A stretch of 64,000 nucleotides of DNA, from the NCBI GenBank assembly GCA_900548265.1, contig URKG01000006.1, forward strand, positions 1-64,000, in the 5' to 3' direction. Under the pieces are notes generated by a model. It searched no databases. It was given only the letters and a program-made list of their open reading frames with translations, and was not told where the DNA came from. Of the stretch, positions 25,950 through 34,754 are shown piece after piece. The position numbers and the translations under genes are program-made. The DNA is from an uncultured Collinsella sp. Its GTDB lineage: Bacteria > Actinomycetota > Coriobacteriia > Coriobacteriales > Coriobacteriaceae. How positions within the stretch are numbered: position 1 is the stretch's first letter; the number at the start of each line of letters is the position of its first letter.

Positions 25950-28900
25950 ATGAAAGCGAATTCAGACAATTCTAAGCAGAGTAATAAAGCGACGCGTCGC
26001 GTACTGGCAGGCGTTTTGTGCGGAGCCTCCGTTTTGAGCCTGGTGCTGTCGCTCGTCATGCCTCCGATCTCGCAGGCCATTGCCAACGATGCCCAGACAG
26101 TTTCTGCCGAGGAAACTGTGATGGGGGGGGGTTCCTCAAGTGAGTCTACTGATGTAGAAAACACCACTAACGGGGATGCCGAAAACCAGAATAGTGACGA
26201 GACCGAGGGCGGCGAGTCTGGCGACGATGCCCAGCTTGAGGGACAGTCCGAGGAAGAGCAGCAGAACGAGGGTGCAACGACTTCGGATGACAAAACCGTT
26301 GTCGCGGCTGCGGAAAACGAGCAAACTGGAGCGGCTGCCGAGGGAATTGATGAGGCAAGTGAGCTCAAAAATAAACTTGAGAGCGTTGCGGAAAATCAGT
26401 CCGGCAGTTTTCAATTGATGAAGGACCTAGACTGCAACGAAGAGATTATTCTCAATAAGAGTGGTAGCAATATCACCCTTGATCTTAATGGCTTCAAGAT
26501 AAAGTACTCGAGCAATAATAAGTCGCTTTTCAATGTGAGCAATAGTGCCGAGTTTACAATCACGGATTCTCGTCCGGGTGATGATAATATCGCTGGCTCT
26601 CAGCCGCTGCAGGATCAAGACCACAATCTGATAGCTGATAATTGTGGCAAGACGGCAAAAATGCTCTATGAAAAAGACGTTCCGACTGAGCTTACCTATT
26701 ACGTGACTAAATCCAGCGTGGATACTAAGGACAGCACTCGTACAAACGAGACCACCTACGAGCACAAGGTCACCATTAAAGGTGCCATCGTGGCGTGCAG
26801 CAGCAGCAAAGTGAATCTCATCAAGCTTAACGGTGGTACGTTTAACCTTCAGGGTGGCGTGCTTACTCAAAAGAACAATTGCAACGTTGATGGCCTTATC
26901 TATGCCCAGAACGGCTCTGTCAACATGAGTGGCGGATACGTTTGTGGCGCTTCTATGGGCCGCGATGGTGCTGGTGCTGGAATTCATGTCGATGGCTCAA
27001 CCCTGGTGATCTCTGGCGGCGTAATCGCTGGTAACTATGCCCCCAGTGGCGGCGGCGTTTATGCCATGAATTCTACGGTAAACATGGTTGGCGGTATTAT
27101 CTCCGGTAACGGTACAAATAGTTATCAAAGAGGTTATGGCGCGGGAATTTGTGCTGTGGACTCTATGGTGACCATTACGAATGGACACATCACCAATAAC
27201 AAATATCAGTTCTACCAGGACACTGAGAGTGACTGGGGGCATCTCGGTTTCGGTTGTCACGGTGGTGGCGGCATTGCTGCCTTTAGCTCCACTCAAGGAC
27301 AGAAAAAAGGCGGTCTGGTTATTAGCGGCGGCTACATCACGGGCAACTACTCTGCCGAGGCTGGCGGCGGCGTTTATGCTGGCGCTTGGAATCAAGCTCT
27401 TTCCGAGTTTACGTTTTCTGGTGGAATCATCGCCAGCAATGTGGCGCAAAACTCAGAGGGTGGCGGCATCCGTATCGCTGCGCCTACAGTTGGCGTATTT
27501 AATGTGAGCGACACGAAAGCCTACATCACTAACAATACGACCAATACCACCAACGACTGGGGCGGCGGCGGTGTGTTCGTCCAGGGCAGCAGCGTCAACA
27601 ACGTTAAGCCGGCAGGCCTCGAGATAAATAACGCGCTGATTACCAACAATCATGCCAATGGCTTTGGCGGCGGGTTTGCCGCTTGCCCGACTGGTAAGAC
27701 TGCCATTACCGATACCAATGGCATCGCGATTTTCGGTAATTCTGACGGTAAATCTGACGGTAATGGTTATAACCGATCGGGCGGCACCAACGGCAAGAAC
27801 GATGACGCGGATAAACTCCCTGACGGCGGAGGCGGCGAAATAACTGAAGACTTTAAAAATGCCGGTCACCAGGATCTTTTTCTTATTCGCGATAGTACTA
27901 ACCCTGAATCGCTGCCGTATATCGCTGCCGTAACAGGTCAGATGCTTGGTGGCGGAGCTGCCAAATGGACGGGCACGATCGACGGTAAGCCTAAGACCAT
28001 CAGCAAGTATGACGGAGCCCAAGCCAAGTACATGATTGGCCTAAGGTCCGACTCGTTCGTTGATGATCAAAATGTCGCTATAGGGCTGGCTTCGTTATAT
28101 ATCACAGGCAACAAATCCAACATCCACGGTGGCGGAATCATGACCAACGGCGACGTTGTCGCCGGCTCCACCACGGAAGTGAAGGTTTACCCCAAGATGA
28201 AGCTCAACGGCACCAAGGAACTGACGGGCCGCGCGCTTGATGCGGGAGAATTCAAGTTCCAGCTCTTGAAGCCGGGCAAGGGTGGTAAGGCCCCTAGCTT
28301 TAATGATGGCAAATTGCAGCTCAATGACTGCTCGGTGGTCGATACGGTGGAAAACGATAAGAAAGGATATTTCACCTTTGATCTGGGCGAAGTTTATGCC
28401 GATGACGCTCTTGTTTACTACTTGGTAGAGGTTCCGGGCACGGACAAGGACAAGGGCGTGGCTTACGACGAGACTATCTACAAAATAGATCCTACGGTTG
28501 TGGAGGATGCGGGCAAGTCGCACGACGTGCTTGGCATTGAATACAAGTATTACAAAGTCGAGAGCGTTTCAGTAACAAGGGTGGAAAATGACGGCGCTGG
28601 CGCAAGAACGCCAGAAACAGAATCGGCAGCCATCGCAGCGGCTGAGGGCGAAAACGCTGCCACCATTAAGCTTACCAAGGGTGCAACCTTCACCAACACG
28701 TACACCTCCAGCGGCTCTTGGACGCCTCAGGTGACCAAGAAGGTCGACGGCGGCGAGATGAAGAAGTTTAAGTTCGAGCTGTATACCGAGGATGGCAACG
28801 GGAAAAAGGTGCTTGATAAAAAGTGGACCACTGATGACTCGAACAGCTCGCAGACGGTGAAGTTCGACGATCAGAAACTCGAAGTCAGCGACTTCAACGA

Positions 28901-29264
28901 CGGCAAAGCAACGTTCACCTACTACATCCGTGAATGCGACGCCAGCAAGGTCGATGGCACCAAACACGAAGGCTACAAGAACGACACCAAGAGGTTCAAG
29001 GTCGTGGTGACGGCAACGGACAACGGTGACGGCACGCTGAAATGCACGCCGGCCTACTACGAGGTCGACGCCAACGGTAATGAGAGCGAGAAACCGACCG
29101 ATGACCCCACCTTCACCAACACCTACTCCACCTCTTTGCCCCTTTCTGGTATGTCGGGCGTCACTCTGACGTACCTTGCCGGCGCGGCGGTGCTTTGCGC
29201 TGCTGCGGCCTGGATGCACATTCGTCGGAAGGCGAATGCGAAGGGAGGTAAGCGTCGTGAATAA
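25950..29264 (+). CDS. Large sortase-anchored pilus tip/adhesin-like protein
   Basis: A protein of 1104 residues. There is an N-terminal signal peptide (hydrophobic segment about 18-45). An acidic, Ser/Glu-rich linker (55-130) follows. Next comes a long Gly/Asn-rich region (about 150-690) with repeated strand words such as VISGGVIAGNYAPSGGGVYA, resembling a right-handed beta-helix. Two FctA/Spy0128-type isopeptide domains each end in TFTNTY. The sorting signal is LPLSG at about 1063, then a membrane helix and a basic tail. A run of nine G (26123-26131) in codons 58-61 is prone to slippage. The ATG at 25950 follows GGGGAGGAG. It is the first gene of the pilin operon and overlaps the next start by 8 nt. 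Confidence 0.85.
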   Translation: MKANSDNSKQSNKATRRVLAGVLCGASVLSLVLSLVMPPISQAIANDAQTVSAEETVMGGGSSSESTDVENTTNGDAENQNSDETEGGESGDDAQLEGQSEEEQQNEGATTSDDKTVVAAAENEQTGAAAEGIDEASELKNKLESVAENQSGSFQLMKDLDCNEEIILNKSGSNITLDLNGFKIKYSSNNKSLFNVSNSAEFTITDSRPGDDNIAGSQPLQDQDHNLIADNCGKTAKMLYEKDVPTELTYYVTKSSVDTKDSTRTNETTYEHKVTIKGAIVACSSSKVNLIKLNGGTFNLQGGVLTQKNNCNVDGLIYAQNGSVNMSGGYVCGASMGRDGAGAGIHVDGSTLVISGGVIAGNYAPSGGGVYAMNSTVNMVGGIISGNGTNSYQRGYGAGICAVDSMVTITNGHITNNKYQFYQDTESDWGHLGFGCHGGGGIAAFSSTQGQKKGGLVISGGYITGNYSAEAGGGVYAGAWNQALSEFTFSGGIIASNVAQNSEGGGIRIAAPTVGVFNVSDTKAYITNNTTNTTNDWGGGGVFVQGSSVNNVKPAGLEINNALITNNHANGFGGGFAACPTGKTAITDTNGIAIFGNSDGKSDGNGYNRSGGTNGKNDDADKLPDGGGGEITEDFKNAGHQDLFLIRDSTNPESLPYIAAVTGQMLGGGAAKWTGTIDGKPKTISKYDGAQAKYMIGLRSDSFVDDQNVAIGLASLYITGNKSNIHGGGIMTNGDVVAGSTTEVKVYPKMKLNGTKELTGRALDAGEFKFQLLKPGKGGKAPSFNDGKLQLNDCSVVDTVENDKKGYFTFDLGEVYADDALVYYLVEVPGTDKDKGVAYDETIYKIDPTVVEDAGKSHDVLGIEYKYYKVESVSVTRVENDGAGARTPETESAAIAAAEGENAATIKLTKGATFTNTYTSSGSWTPQVTKKVDGGEMKKFKFELYTEDGNGKKVLDKKWTTDDSNSSQTVKFDDQKLEVSDFNDGKATFTYYIRECDASKVDGTKHEGYKNDTKRFKVVVTATDNGDGTLKCTPAYYEVDANGNESEKPTDDPTFTNTYSTSLPLSGMSGVTLTYLAGAAVLCAAAAWMHIRRKANAKGGKRRE
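26123..26131 (+). repeat. Homopolymer of nine G in the adhesin gene
   Basis: Nine consecutive G just after the signal-peptide region. At this length the frame is open; gain or loss of one G would truncate the protein after export. Confidence 0.9.
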
Positions 29265-30927
29265 GAAAGTTTGCTCCTTCCCGATCTTGTTTGCGCTGCT
29301 TGCCCTCCTGATCGGCACCTGCGCGGTTGTGTTCCCCGCTTCCGCGCAGGCCGCGCCGACCTCGACCGGTTCCATCACGGTGAGCGGCACCGTGGCGCGC
29401 AGCTACGACGCCTACCAGATCTTTAGCGCCAACGTCGTCGACGGCGACAACGACGCCAAGATCGCCACCGACCTCGCTTGGGCAAGCGACGCCGCGCGCG
29501 ACGCCGCGCTGCCAGTGCTGCACAGCGCCGGCATGCCCAATTCCCAGGCCACCGCGCAGGAAGCTGCCGAGTGGCTCAACACCGATTCCCACCTTACGAG
29601 CGCGCTGAGCGCACAGCTCGCTCGTTCCCTCCAGAGCTCTGGCGCCAAGCCTGTGGCCCTTAACGCGGGCACGGCGGCCGAGCTGCCCTGCGGCTACTGG
29701 CTCATCGTCGCCAAAGACGACGCCATCGCCCAAGGCGAGGCCGGCACCGCGCCGATCATGGCCCTGGTGGGCGGCAGCGCCGTCACCGTCAAGCCCAAGG
29801 CGGCGACGCCCAAGGTATCCAAGCATGTGCTGGAGGACGGCACCGCCGCCTGGGGCAAGGCCGCCGACGCCACGGTCGGCGACGACCTGTACTGGCGCCT
29901 CTCTGCCACGGTCCCGGCGGGGCTCACCGCCTACGACACCTATACGGTGCGGTTCGTCGACACCATGAGCGCGGGGCTCGACCCCTCCAAGGTGGCCGCG
30001 AGCATGCGCGTGTACGTGGCGGCGGGCGCAGACGGCGGCTTTGACGCGGTCCAGACCGGCAAGGACGGCCGCGTCGGCACCGAGCCCGCGAAGGGCTGGA
30101 CCGACATCACGGCCCAGTGCGCCACCAAGGTAGCGGTCGACGGCAAGACCTTCACCGTGCGCACCGGCGACTTGGTCGCCGCGCTCGGCGGGGCCGACGC
30201 CTTTACCGCGGGCGCCCGCGTGGTCGCCGTGTACAACGCGCCGCTCAACAGCGCATGCAACCACGGCATCGCGAAGGGCAACCCCAACGAGGTCTACCTG
30301 CGCTACCCGCGCTCTCCCTTTGCCGATCAGTCCGGCGACGCCGGCTTCACCCACACGCCGAGCGACGATGCGTGCGCCTACACCTGGGATCTCGCGCTCA
30401 CCAAGCGCGGCAGCGACGGCGACAAGCCGCTTGCCGGGGCGGTTCTGAGCATCGCCGACGACCGCGGTCGCACACTGGCGGCCGACGGCACGTGGGATGC
30501 GGAGGGCAAGGCCACCGTCACCACGGGCGAGGACGGCCGCGTGACCGTCTCAGGCGTGGACTCGGGCAAGCTGGAGGTCCGCGAGCTCAAGGCGCCCAAG
30601 GGCTACACCGCCTTTGAGGGCACGTGCTCCGTGACGGTCAAGGCCGAGGGCCTGGACGTCGACCAGGTGGCCGCCGCCAAGCCCAAGCTCACCATCACGG
30701 CCGAGTCGCCCCTGCGCGCCGACAGCGCGGACGGGTCGACGGGCAGCCTGGAGGCGTCGCTCATCAACACGCCTACCGGCACACCCCCTAGCATTACCAC
30801 CGGAGGCTTTATGCCCTCGACTGGCGATATGGCAATGTACGCCGCGGCCGCCGCAGCGGTCGCCGGAGCCGCGCTCATCGTGGTCGCGCTCCTGGTCAAG
30901 CGGGGAGGTGGCAGCCATAAAGAGTAG
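29257..30927 (+). CDS. Minor pilin, isopeptide-forming fimbrial protein
   Basis: A protein of 556 residues. The signal peptide occupies about 1-33 (SFPILFALLALLIGTCAVVF then SAQAA). A first pilin domain contains SITVSGTVARSYDAYQIFSA; a pilin-type lysine region VSKHVLEDGTAAW and a fimbrial isopeptide domain with YTVRFVDTMSAGL follow. A C-terminal Cna-B/SpaA-like domain carries an E-box-like KLEVRELKAPKGY. The sorting signal is the variant MPSTG at about 519, then a membrane helix and basic tail. The GTG at 29257 has GGAGG 9 nt upstream and overlaps the upstream stop codon, so translation is coupled. Its likely role is a minor or ancillary subunit. The GC content is notably higher than in the two flanking pilin genes. 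Confidence 0.87.
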   Translation: MNKKVCSFPILFALLALLIGTCAVVFPASAQAAPTSTGSITVSGTVARSYDAYQIFSANVVDGDNDAKIATDLAWASDAARDAALPVLHSAGMPNSQATAQEAAEWLNTDSHLTSALSAQLARSLQSSGAKPVALNAGTAAELPCGYWLIVAKDDAIAQGEAGTAPIMALVGGSAVTVKPKAATPKVSKHVLEDGTAAWGKAADATVGDDLYWRLSATVPAGLTAYDTYTVRFVDTMSAGLDPSKVAASMRVYVAAGADGGFDAVQTGKDGRVGTEPAKGWTDITAQCATKVAVDGKTFTVRTGDLVAALGGADAFTAGARVVAVYNAPLNSACNHGIAKGNPNEVYLRYPRSPFADQSGDAGFTHTPSDDACAYTWDLALTKRGSDGDKPLAGAVLSIADDRGRTLAADGTWDAEGKATVTTGEDGRVTVSGVDSGKLEVRELKAPKGYTAFEGTCSVTVKAEGLDVDQVAAAKPKLTITAESPLRADSADGSTGSLEASLINTPTGTPPSITTGGFMPSTGDMAMYAAAAAAVAGAALIVVALLVKRGGGSHKE

Positions 30928-31035
30928 CTGGCAGCCCCGCAGAGAGCGGGGCGAGACGTAGCGAAGTAGATGCTAAGACACAGACAGATGATGATCGATC
31001 GAATGAGAACCAACCGGAAAACGGAGGAAAAGAAG

Positions 31036-32790
31036 ATGAGCATGAGCAAGAACATCGCACGACTGGCAGTAACCGCCGGCCTCACAGCAGCGCTGAGCTT
31101 CGGCGGCGTGATGGCCCCGGTGACCATGGCGTTTGCTGAGGATGGTGCGACGGGCAGCATCACGATCAATAAGGTCGACGACGCCAACAAGGACAATACG
31201 TTCAAGGCTTATCAGATCTTCAAGGCCAAGGTTATTGACGCCCAGGACGGCAGCGGCAAGATTGCTTCTGACGTTAAGTGGGCAGTGGACGATCAGGCCC
31301 AAAAGGACATTATTACGGCTATTAGGGGTAGCAAAGACTATTCGGATTCTAAAAGCCAGTTGCCAACAGAGGATCCCATAACTGCCCAAGATGTGGCAGA
31401 TTGGCTTTCCGCAAATGTTACGACTACTACTGCCAGCGCGAATGGTGCCAAGGGGACGCGAGTCGCTCCTGGCGACGTACTGTACTCGATTGCTAAAGCT
31501 GTGATTAATAACGAGACCGCTGTCGGCAATTCTATCAAGGCAGGCGATTCGTGGACGTGTTCGAACGATGGCTACTACCTCTTCGTATCTGACGGTCTTA
31601 CGAATACGACCAAGCCGAACACTGGCACCTCCCCGATTTTCGCTATCGTGGGTGGTAACCCCGTGACGGTTACCGAGAAGACCAACATCCCCACGGTCGA
31701 CAAGCAAATTCTCAAAGACAGCACGAACAAGACCGCTGATCCCGCGTCCAATGATTGGGCTAACTTTGGCGATTCCCAGATTGGCCAGGACATCGACTAC
31801 AAGCTGACCGGTACTGTTGCGGACAATATTGCTTCCTATACCAAGTACACGTACGAGTTCCAGGATACACTGAGCAAGGGCCTTGCCGTTAATAAGAAGG
31901 AGGCGAACAACACCAGCCCCGAGGACCTCCACGTCTATATCGTCAACACCAACACCAATACCACGACTGAGGTTAAGGAGGGCTTCAAGGCTACTGTGAC
32001 GCCGGCAGCCGATACGCAGAAGAATAGCGAGCTCCTCAAGGTTTCCTTCGAGGATCTTAAGGCTGTCAAGGATGCCAACGGCACCATCGCTGTCGACAAG
32101 GACTCTAAAGTCGTTGTGACCTACAAAGCTCGTCTCACCAGCGAAGCTAGCTACGAGGTCGATGGTAACCTCAACACCGTCAAGCTTGTCTACTCCAACA
32201 ACCCCATGGGAGAGGGTACTGGCACCTCCACCGAGAAGACCGTAGCCGACTACGCTTTCGCCCTCGATGTCACCAAGGTCGACCAGAATGATCCGAAGAA
32301 GATGTTGGGAGCCGGCTTCAAAGTCCAGGTTCTTGAGAATGCGGACAATAATTTGGTCGGTAAGTGGCTTTCTGCGGACGGCAGCCTTGTTAATGTGGCA
32401 AGTGCGTATGAGTTCAAAACTGACAAAACTACGGGCGAGGTTAAGATTCCGGGTCTCGATGCTGGTACGTACCAAATCACTGAGACCACTACTCCAGCAG
32501 GCTATAACACCATTGCCCCGTTTACCATTAGTGTTGCTCCCAATTACGATTCAAATGGAAAACTTGCGGGTCTGCAGGCTACCGTCAAAGATTCCGGCAT
32601 GGTTAAAGCGGGTAAAGCCACTGCCGCTACCATTCCTGTCACCATCCAGAACAAGAAGGGTTCCGGCCTCCCCCTCACCGGTCTTAACGGCGTGACCTTC
32701 ACTTGGATTGCTGGTGGCGCGGTGCTGTGCATCGGCGTGGCGCACCTCATCCGCAGCCGTAAGCAGGCTGAGGAGTCCGAGCAGGAGTAA
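31036..32790 (+). CDS. Major backbone pilin, SpaH/EbpB-like
   Basis: A protein of 584 residues. The signal peptide occupies about 1-32. The N-terminal domain (SITINKVDDANKDNTFKAYQIFKAKV) matches the minor pilin start. The pilin-motif lysine region is IPTVDKQILKD; an isopeptide D2 domain (TKYTYEFQDTLSKGL) follows. A Cna-B domain carries the E-box TYQITETTTPAGY. The sorting signal is canonical LPLTG at about 545, followed by a membrane helix and RSRKQ. This is the standard architecture of a sortase-C polymerised shaft protein. The ATG at 31036 follows GGAGG; a strong terminator lies about 110 bp downstream. Confidence 0.92.
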   Translation: MSMSKNIARLAVTAGLTAALSFGGVMAPVTMAFAEDGATGSITINKVDDANKDNTFKAYQIFKAKVIDAQDGSGKIASDVKWAVDDQAQKDIITAIRGSKDYSDSKSQLPTEDPITAQDVADWLSANVTTTTASANGAKGTRVAPGDVLYSIAKAVINNETAVGNSIKAGDSWTCSNDGYYLFVSDGLTNTTKPNTGTSPIFAIVGGNPVTVTEKTNIPTVDKQILKDSTNKTADPASNDWANFGDSQIGQDIDYKLTGTVADNIASYTKYTYEFQDTLSKGLAVNKKEANNTSPEDLHVYIVNTNTNTTTEVKEGFKATVTPAADTQKNSELLKVSFEDLKAVKDANGTIAVDKDSKVVVTYKARLTSEASYEVDGNLNTVKLVYSNNPMGEGTGTSTEKTVADYAFALDVTKVDQNDPKKMLGAGFKVQVLENADNNLVGKWLSADGSLVNVASAYEFKTDKTTGEVKIPGLDAGTYQITETTTPAGYNTIAPFTISVAPNYDSNGKLAGLQATVKDSGMVKAGKATAATIPVTIQNKKGSGLPLTGLNGVTFTWIAGGAVLCIGVAHLIRSRKQAEESEQE

Positions 32791-32898
32791 CGCTCACTCA
32801 CCCATCTCTTTGGCAGGTGGGATGTGATGGCCATGAGACTTGCGGACACTTTTCTCGTCCATCTACGTTCTTGCTTTGCCATTCTCTTTTCGGGGCAG

Positions 32899-32931
32899 AC
32901 TCCGCGCTGGAGTTTGCCCCGTTTTTTTTGG
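32899..32931 (+). terminator. Terminator of the pilin operon
   Basis: The stem GGGGCAGACTCC/GGAGTTTGCCCC (one mismatch) is followed by eight T. It ends the three-pilin transcript before the sortase gene. Confidence 0.93.
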
Positions 32932-32962
32932 GATAACGTAGCCAGCCTCCACCGTCCGATGC

Positions 32963-33074
32963 GGGCACGTTCGTCATCGCGTTTCTTGACTCGTATGAGG
33001 TTCGGTTTAAGGTCCGTAGGCGCACGCGCGGTGCGGACGGTAGAAGGCATTTGCGCCGCAACAAGCGCAAATAA
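32963..33074 (+). pseudogene. 5'-truncated copy of the 50-residue membrane-protein gene
   Basis: From 32963 the sequence is a near-identical duplicate of 33444 onward (offset 481 bp). It keeps the codons for GTFVIAFLDSYEVRF and the basic tail to the same stop codon. The start codon, SD and LexA-like box are missing, and TAA is in frame upstream at 32934. It is a relic of a tandem duplication. Confidence 0.8.
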
Positions 33075-33106
33075 GAATGCCCGGGGTTAGAGGCCCGGGC
33101 ATTTAA
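33075..33106. terminator. Hairpin after truncated small gene (copy A)
   Basis: GAATGCCCGGG pairs with CCCGGGCATTT. T-rich sequence follows on both strands, so it may stop convergent transcripts. It is duplicated at 33556. Confidence 0.7.
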
Positions 33107-33216
33107 CAACACCGGAAACTGGTCGCCCGCGCTCCAAAGTACTTACGCGGGGTGCGTCGTTTCCTGTAGCTATTGTATCCCGAATCGCCCCGCCGATCCG
33201 GGACATTTTGAAAACG
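33107..33216 (-). ncRNA. Possible convergent small RNA, copy A
   Basis: On the minus strand TACAAT (33177-33172) is followed by a conserved stem CCCGCG/CGCGGG (33126-33151) and then the hairpin at 33075-33106. The same layout occurs in copy B (33588-33708): stem kept, 14-nt loop half changed. No good -35 is visible. The RNA is hypothetical. Confidence 0.3.
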
Positions 33217-33285
33217 CAAACACGTCGGGCAAACCCGGACAATGCGGCCAGGCTCCTCTGGACGGGGAACCGTGTGTGTAACTAT

Positions 33286-33299
33286 CGAACAAATGTTTG
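33286..33299. promoter_or_regulatory. LexA-like SOS box
   Basis: CGAACAAATGTTTG matches 13 of 14 positions of the Gram-positive SOS box CGAACRNRYGTTYC. It lies 104 bp upstream of the small membrane-protein start. Confidence 0.55.
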
Positions 33300-33402
33300 T
33301 CAAAATCGCGTTTACCAGCCGTGGGTGCATACACTCGCAGTAAAATGGCTTTGCGACGCATCCCGTGCGCGGGCGGCCGACGACTCGATCGGAGGTCCCC
33401 AA

Positions 33403-33555
33403 ATGCTGAAATTCCTTAACGCGCTCGCCGCCCTCGCGGCGGTGGGCACGTTCGTCATCGCGTTTCTTGACTCGTATGAGGTTCGGTTTAAGGTCCGTAG
33501 GCGCACGCGCGGTGCGGACGGTAGAAGGCATTTGCGCCGCAACAAGCGCAAATAA
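33403..33555 (+). CDS. Small membrane protein, 50 residues
   Basis: The protein has a hydrophobic N-terminal helix (residues 4-22, FLNALAALAAVGTFVIAFL) and a strongly basic tail (RRRTRGADGRRHLRRNKRK). The ATG at 33403 has GGAGG 7 nt upstream, an excellent SD. A LexA-like box lies upstream and a hairpin terminator directly downstream, so it is a complete transcription unit. A truncated duplicate lies 481 bp earlier. One hydrophobic helix plus basic tail, possible SOS control, duplication and a possible convergent RNA recall type I toxins or SOS division inhibitors. I recognise no family, so function is open. The reading frame is short, but the SD and copy conservation support it. Confidence 0.6.
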   Translation: MLKFLNALAALAAVGTFVIAFLDSYEVRFKVRRRTRGADGRRHLRRNKRK

Positions 33556-33587
33556 GAATGCCCGGGGGTCGGATCCCGGGCATTTAA
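33556..33587. terminator. Hairpin after small membrane-protein gene (copy B)
   Basis: A GAATGCCCGGG stem paired with CCCGGGCATTT, as in copy A; the loop differs. Confidence 0.75.
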
Positions 33588-33708
33588 CAAAAGCTGAAAA
33601 CTAGGCCGCCCGCGCTCTCGTACACTTACGCGGGATGCGTCGTTTTCTATTGACATTGTATCCCGAATCGCCCCGCCGATCCGGGACATTCTGAAAACTC
33701 AAATGCGG
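33588..33708 (-). ncRNA. Possible convergent small RNA, copy B
   Basis: TACAAT at 33660-33655 (minus strand), the CCCGCG/CGCGGG stem at 33609-33634, and the 33556-33587 hairpin as end. Upstream, TCCCG...CGGGA dyads (33661-33688) are identical in both copies. Hypothetical, like copy A. Confidence 0.3.
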
Positions 33709-33722
33709 GCTTATGCACGAAA

Positions 33723-33773
33723 GGAATCTCGTCAATTCCGAAAATTATGTATAATTCCAATATAAACTGGAAT
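33723..33773 (+). promoter_or_regulatory. Promoter and GGAAT/ATTCC dyads of winged-helix gene
   Basis: TATAAT at 33750-33755 is a perfect -10. GGAAT...ATTCC (33723-33739) and ATTCCA...TGGAAT (33754-33773) flank it, as expected for an autorepressor operator. This means the ATG at 33747 cannot be the true start. Confidence 0.55.
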
Positions 33774-33782
33774 CAAACGAAA

Positions 33783-34754
33783 ATGATGGAAATGAACGAA
33801 GCGCTAATTTACTTACAAGAAGCACTAGGCCTCTCCGCCAAGGCCAAAACTTGGCCTGGATCCACACGCTTGCCGCTGCATCTGCGGGCGGTTGAGGTCC
33901 GCGCTGTTGACGCAAACGGTTTTTCGTTTTTGCTTGCAAGTTTGCCTACTGGCGTCGGGCTTCCCGAGGCTAAGAGGGTCTATAGTCAGCTAGCCTTGCG
34001 TGCGGAGACCCCTGTTGTCGTTTCGTTTCCTGATGCCGATGCACGTCAGCGCAAAGCGTTGGTCGCACAAGGGATTCCCTTTGTATGCCCAGGTAGACAG
34101 GCTTTTCTTCCATTTATGGGCACAGCCTGCACGGAGAGGGGCGGTGCCCGGTTTCGCAACCACGCGACCAAGATGTCACCCAACGCGCAGGCTGCCGCAA
34201 TCTGGGGAGCAGCCCAGGAGCCATATCGCCCCTATGACCTTTGTCGTGCGCTTGGGATTTCGGCAAGCCGCGCGAGTGAGGCCATAACCGAGCTTGTTGA
34301 CAGGGGGCTCGCGAGGCGCGAGCGTCGCGAGCGACGTGTCGTCGTGTTCCCTGTTGCCGTTGATCTTCTGCTCAGCGAGCACATGGCAGAGCTCTCCTCG
34401 CCTGTCTCGAAGGTCATTTTTGCAAGGAAGATGCCGCAGATCGACTATCTTGTTGATGCCGGGGAGACGGCGCTCGCTGCGCGTTCGATGCTCGCTGCGC
34501 CGGGTATGGAACAAAAGGCCGTCTTAAGAAGTGCATGGCGTCAACTGAGCGACCTCGAAGTCGCAGACGGGGAGTTGCCGGATAACGAAACGGCGATGAT
34601 CCAAGTGTGGCGCTATGCGCCCGTGTTTGCCGACTCCTCCCGCGTCGATGACATTTCGCTTGCGCTATCTTTGGCAGCAATCGACGATGAGCGAATTCAG
34701 CTCGAAGTCGATCGCATGTTTGGAAAGGAATATCCATGGCAAGAAGCGCTGTAG
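33783..34754 (+). CDS. Winged-helix protein, AbiEi-like antitoxin/regulator
   Basis: About 323 residues. Residues about 130-200 look like a winged helix (PYDLCRALGISASRASEAITELVDRGLARRE with a basic wing RRERRVVV). The C-terminal part (PVSKVIFARKMP, GETALAARSMLAAPGMEQ) resembles the C-terminal domain of AbiEi-type antitoxins and related regulators. No AbiEii nucleotidyltransferase gene follows, only a 14-codon reading frame starting at 34735 that overlaps the 3' end. The start at 33783 (or 33786/33792) is chosen because the promoter -10 overlaps the earlier ATG. Dyads around the promoter suggest autoregulation. It sits between pilins and sortase, so it could instead regulate the pilus. Family assignment is tentative. 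Confidence 0.55.
   Translation: MMEMNEALIYLQEALGLSAKAKTWPGSTRLPLHLRAVEVRAVDANGFSFLLASLPTGVGLPEAKRVYSQLALRAETPVVVSFPDADARQRKALVAQGIPFVCPGRQAFLPFMGTACTERGGARFRNHATKMSPNAQAAAIWGAAQEPYRPYDLCRALGISASRASEAITELVDRGLARRERRERRVVVFPVAVDLLLSEHMAELSSPVSKVIFARKMPQIDYLVDAGETALAARSMLAAPGMEQKAVLRSAWRQLSDLEVADGELPDNETAMIQVWRYAPVFADSSRVDDISLALSLAAIDDERIQLEVDRMFGKEYPWQEAL

Noticed and set aside
32824..33074. An 88-residue frame over the truncated copy A
   Set aside because: It reads the duplicated DNA in a different frame from the conserved small protein and spans the pilin terminator.
33747..33782. ATG at 33747 as start of the winged-helix gene
   Set aside because: It overlaps the perfect TATAAT -10 and lacks an SD; downstream ATGs fit better.
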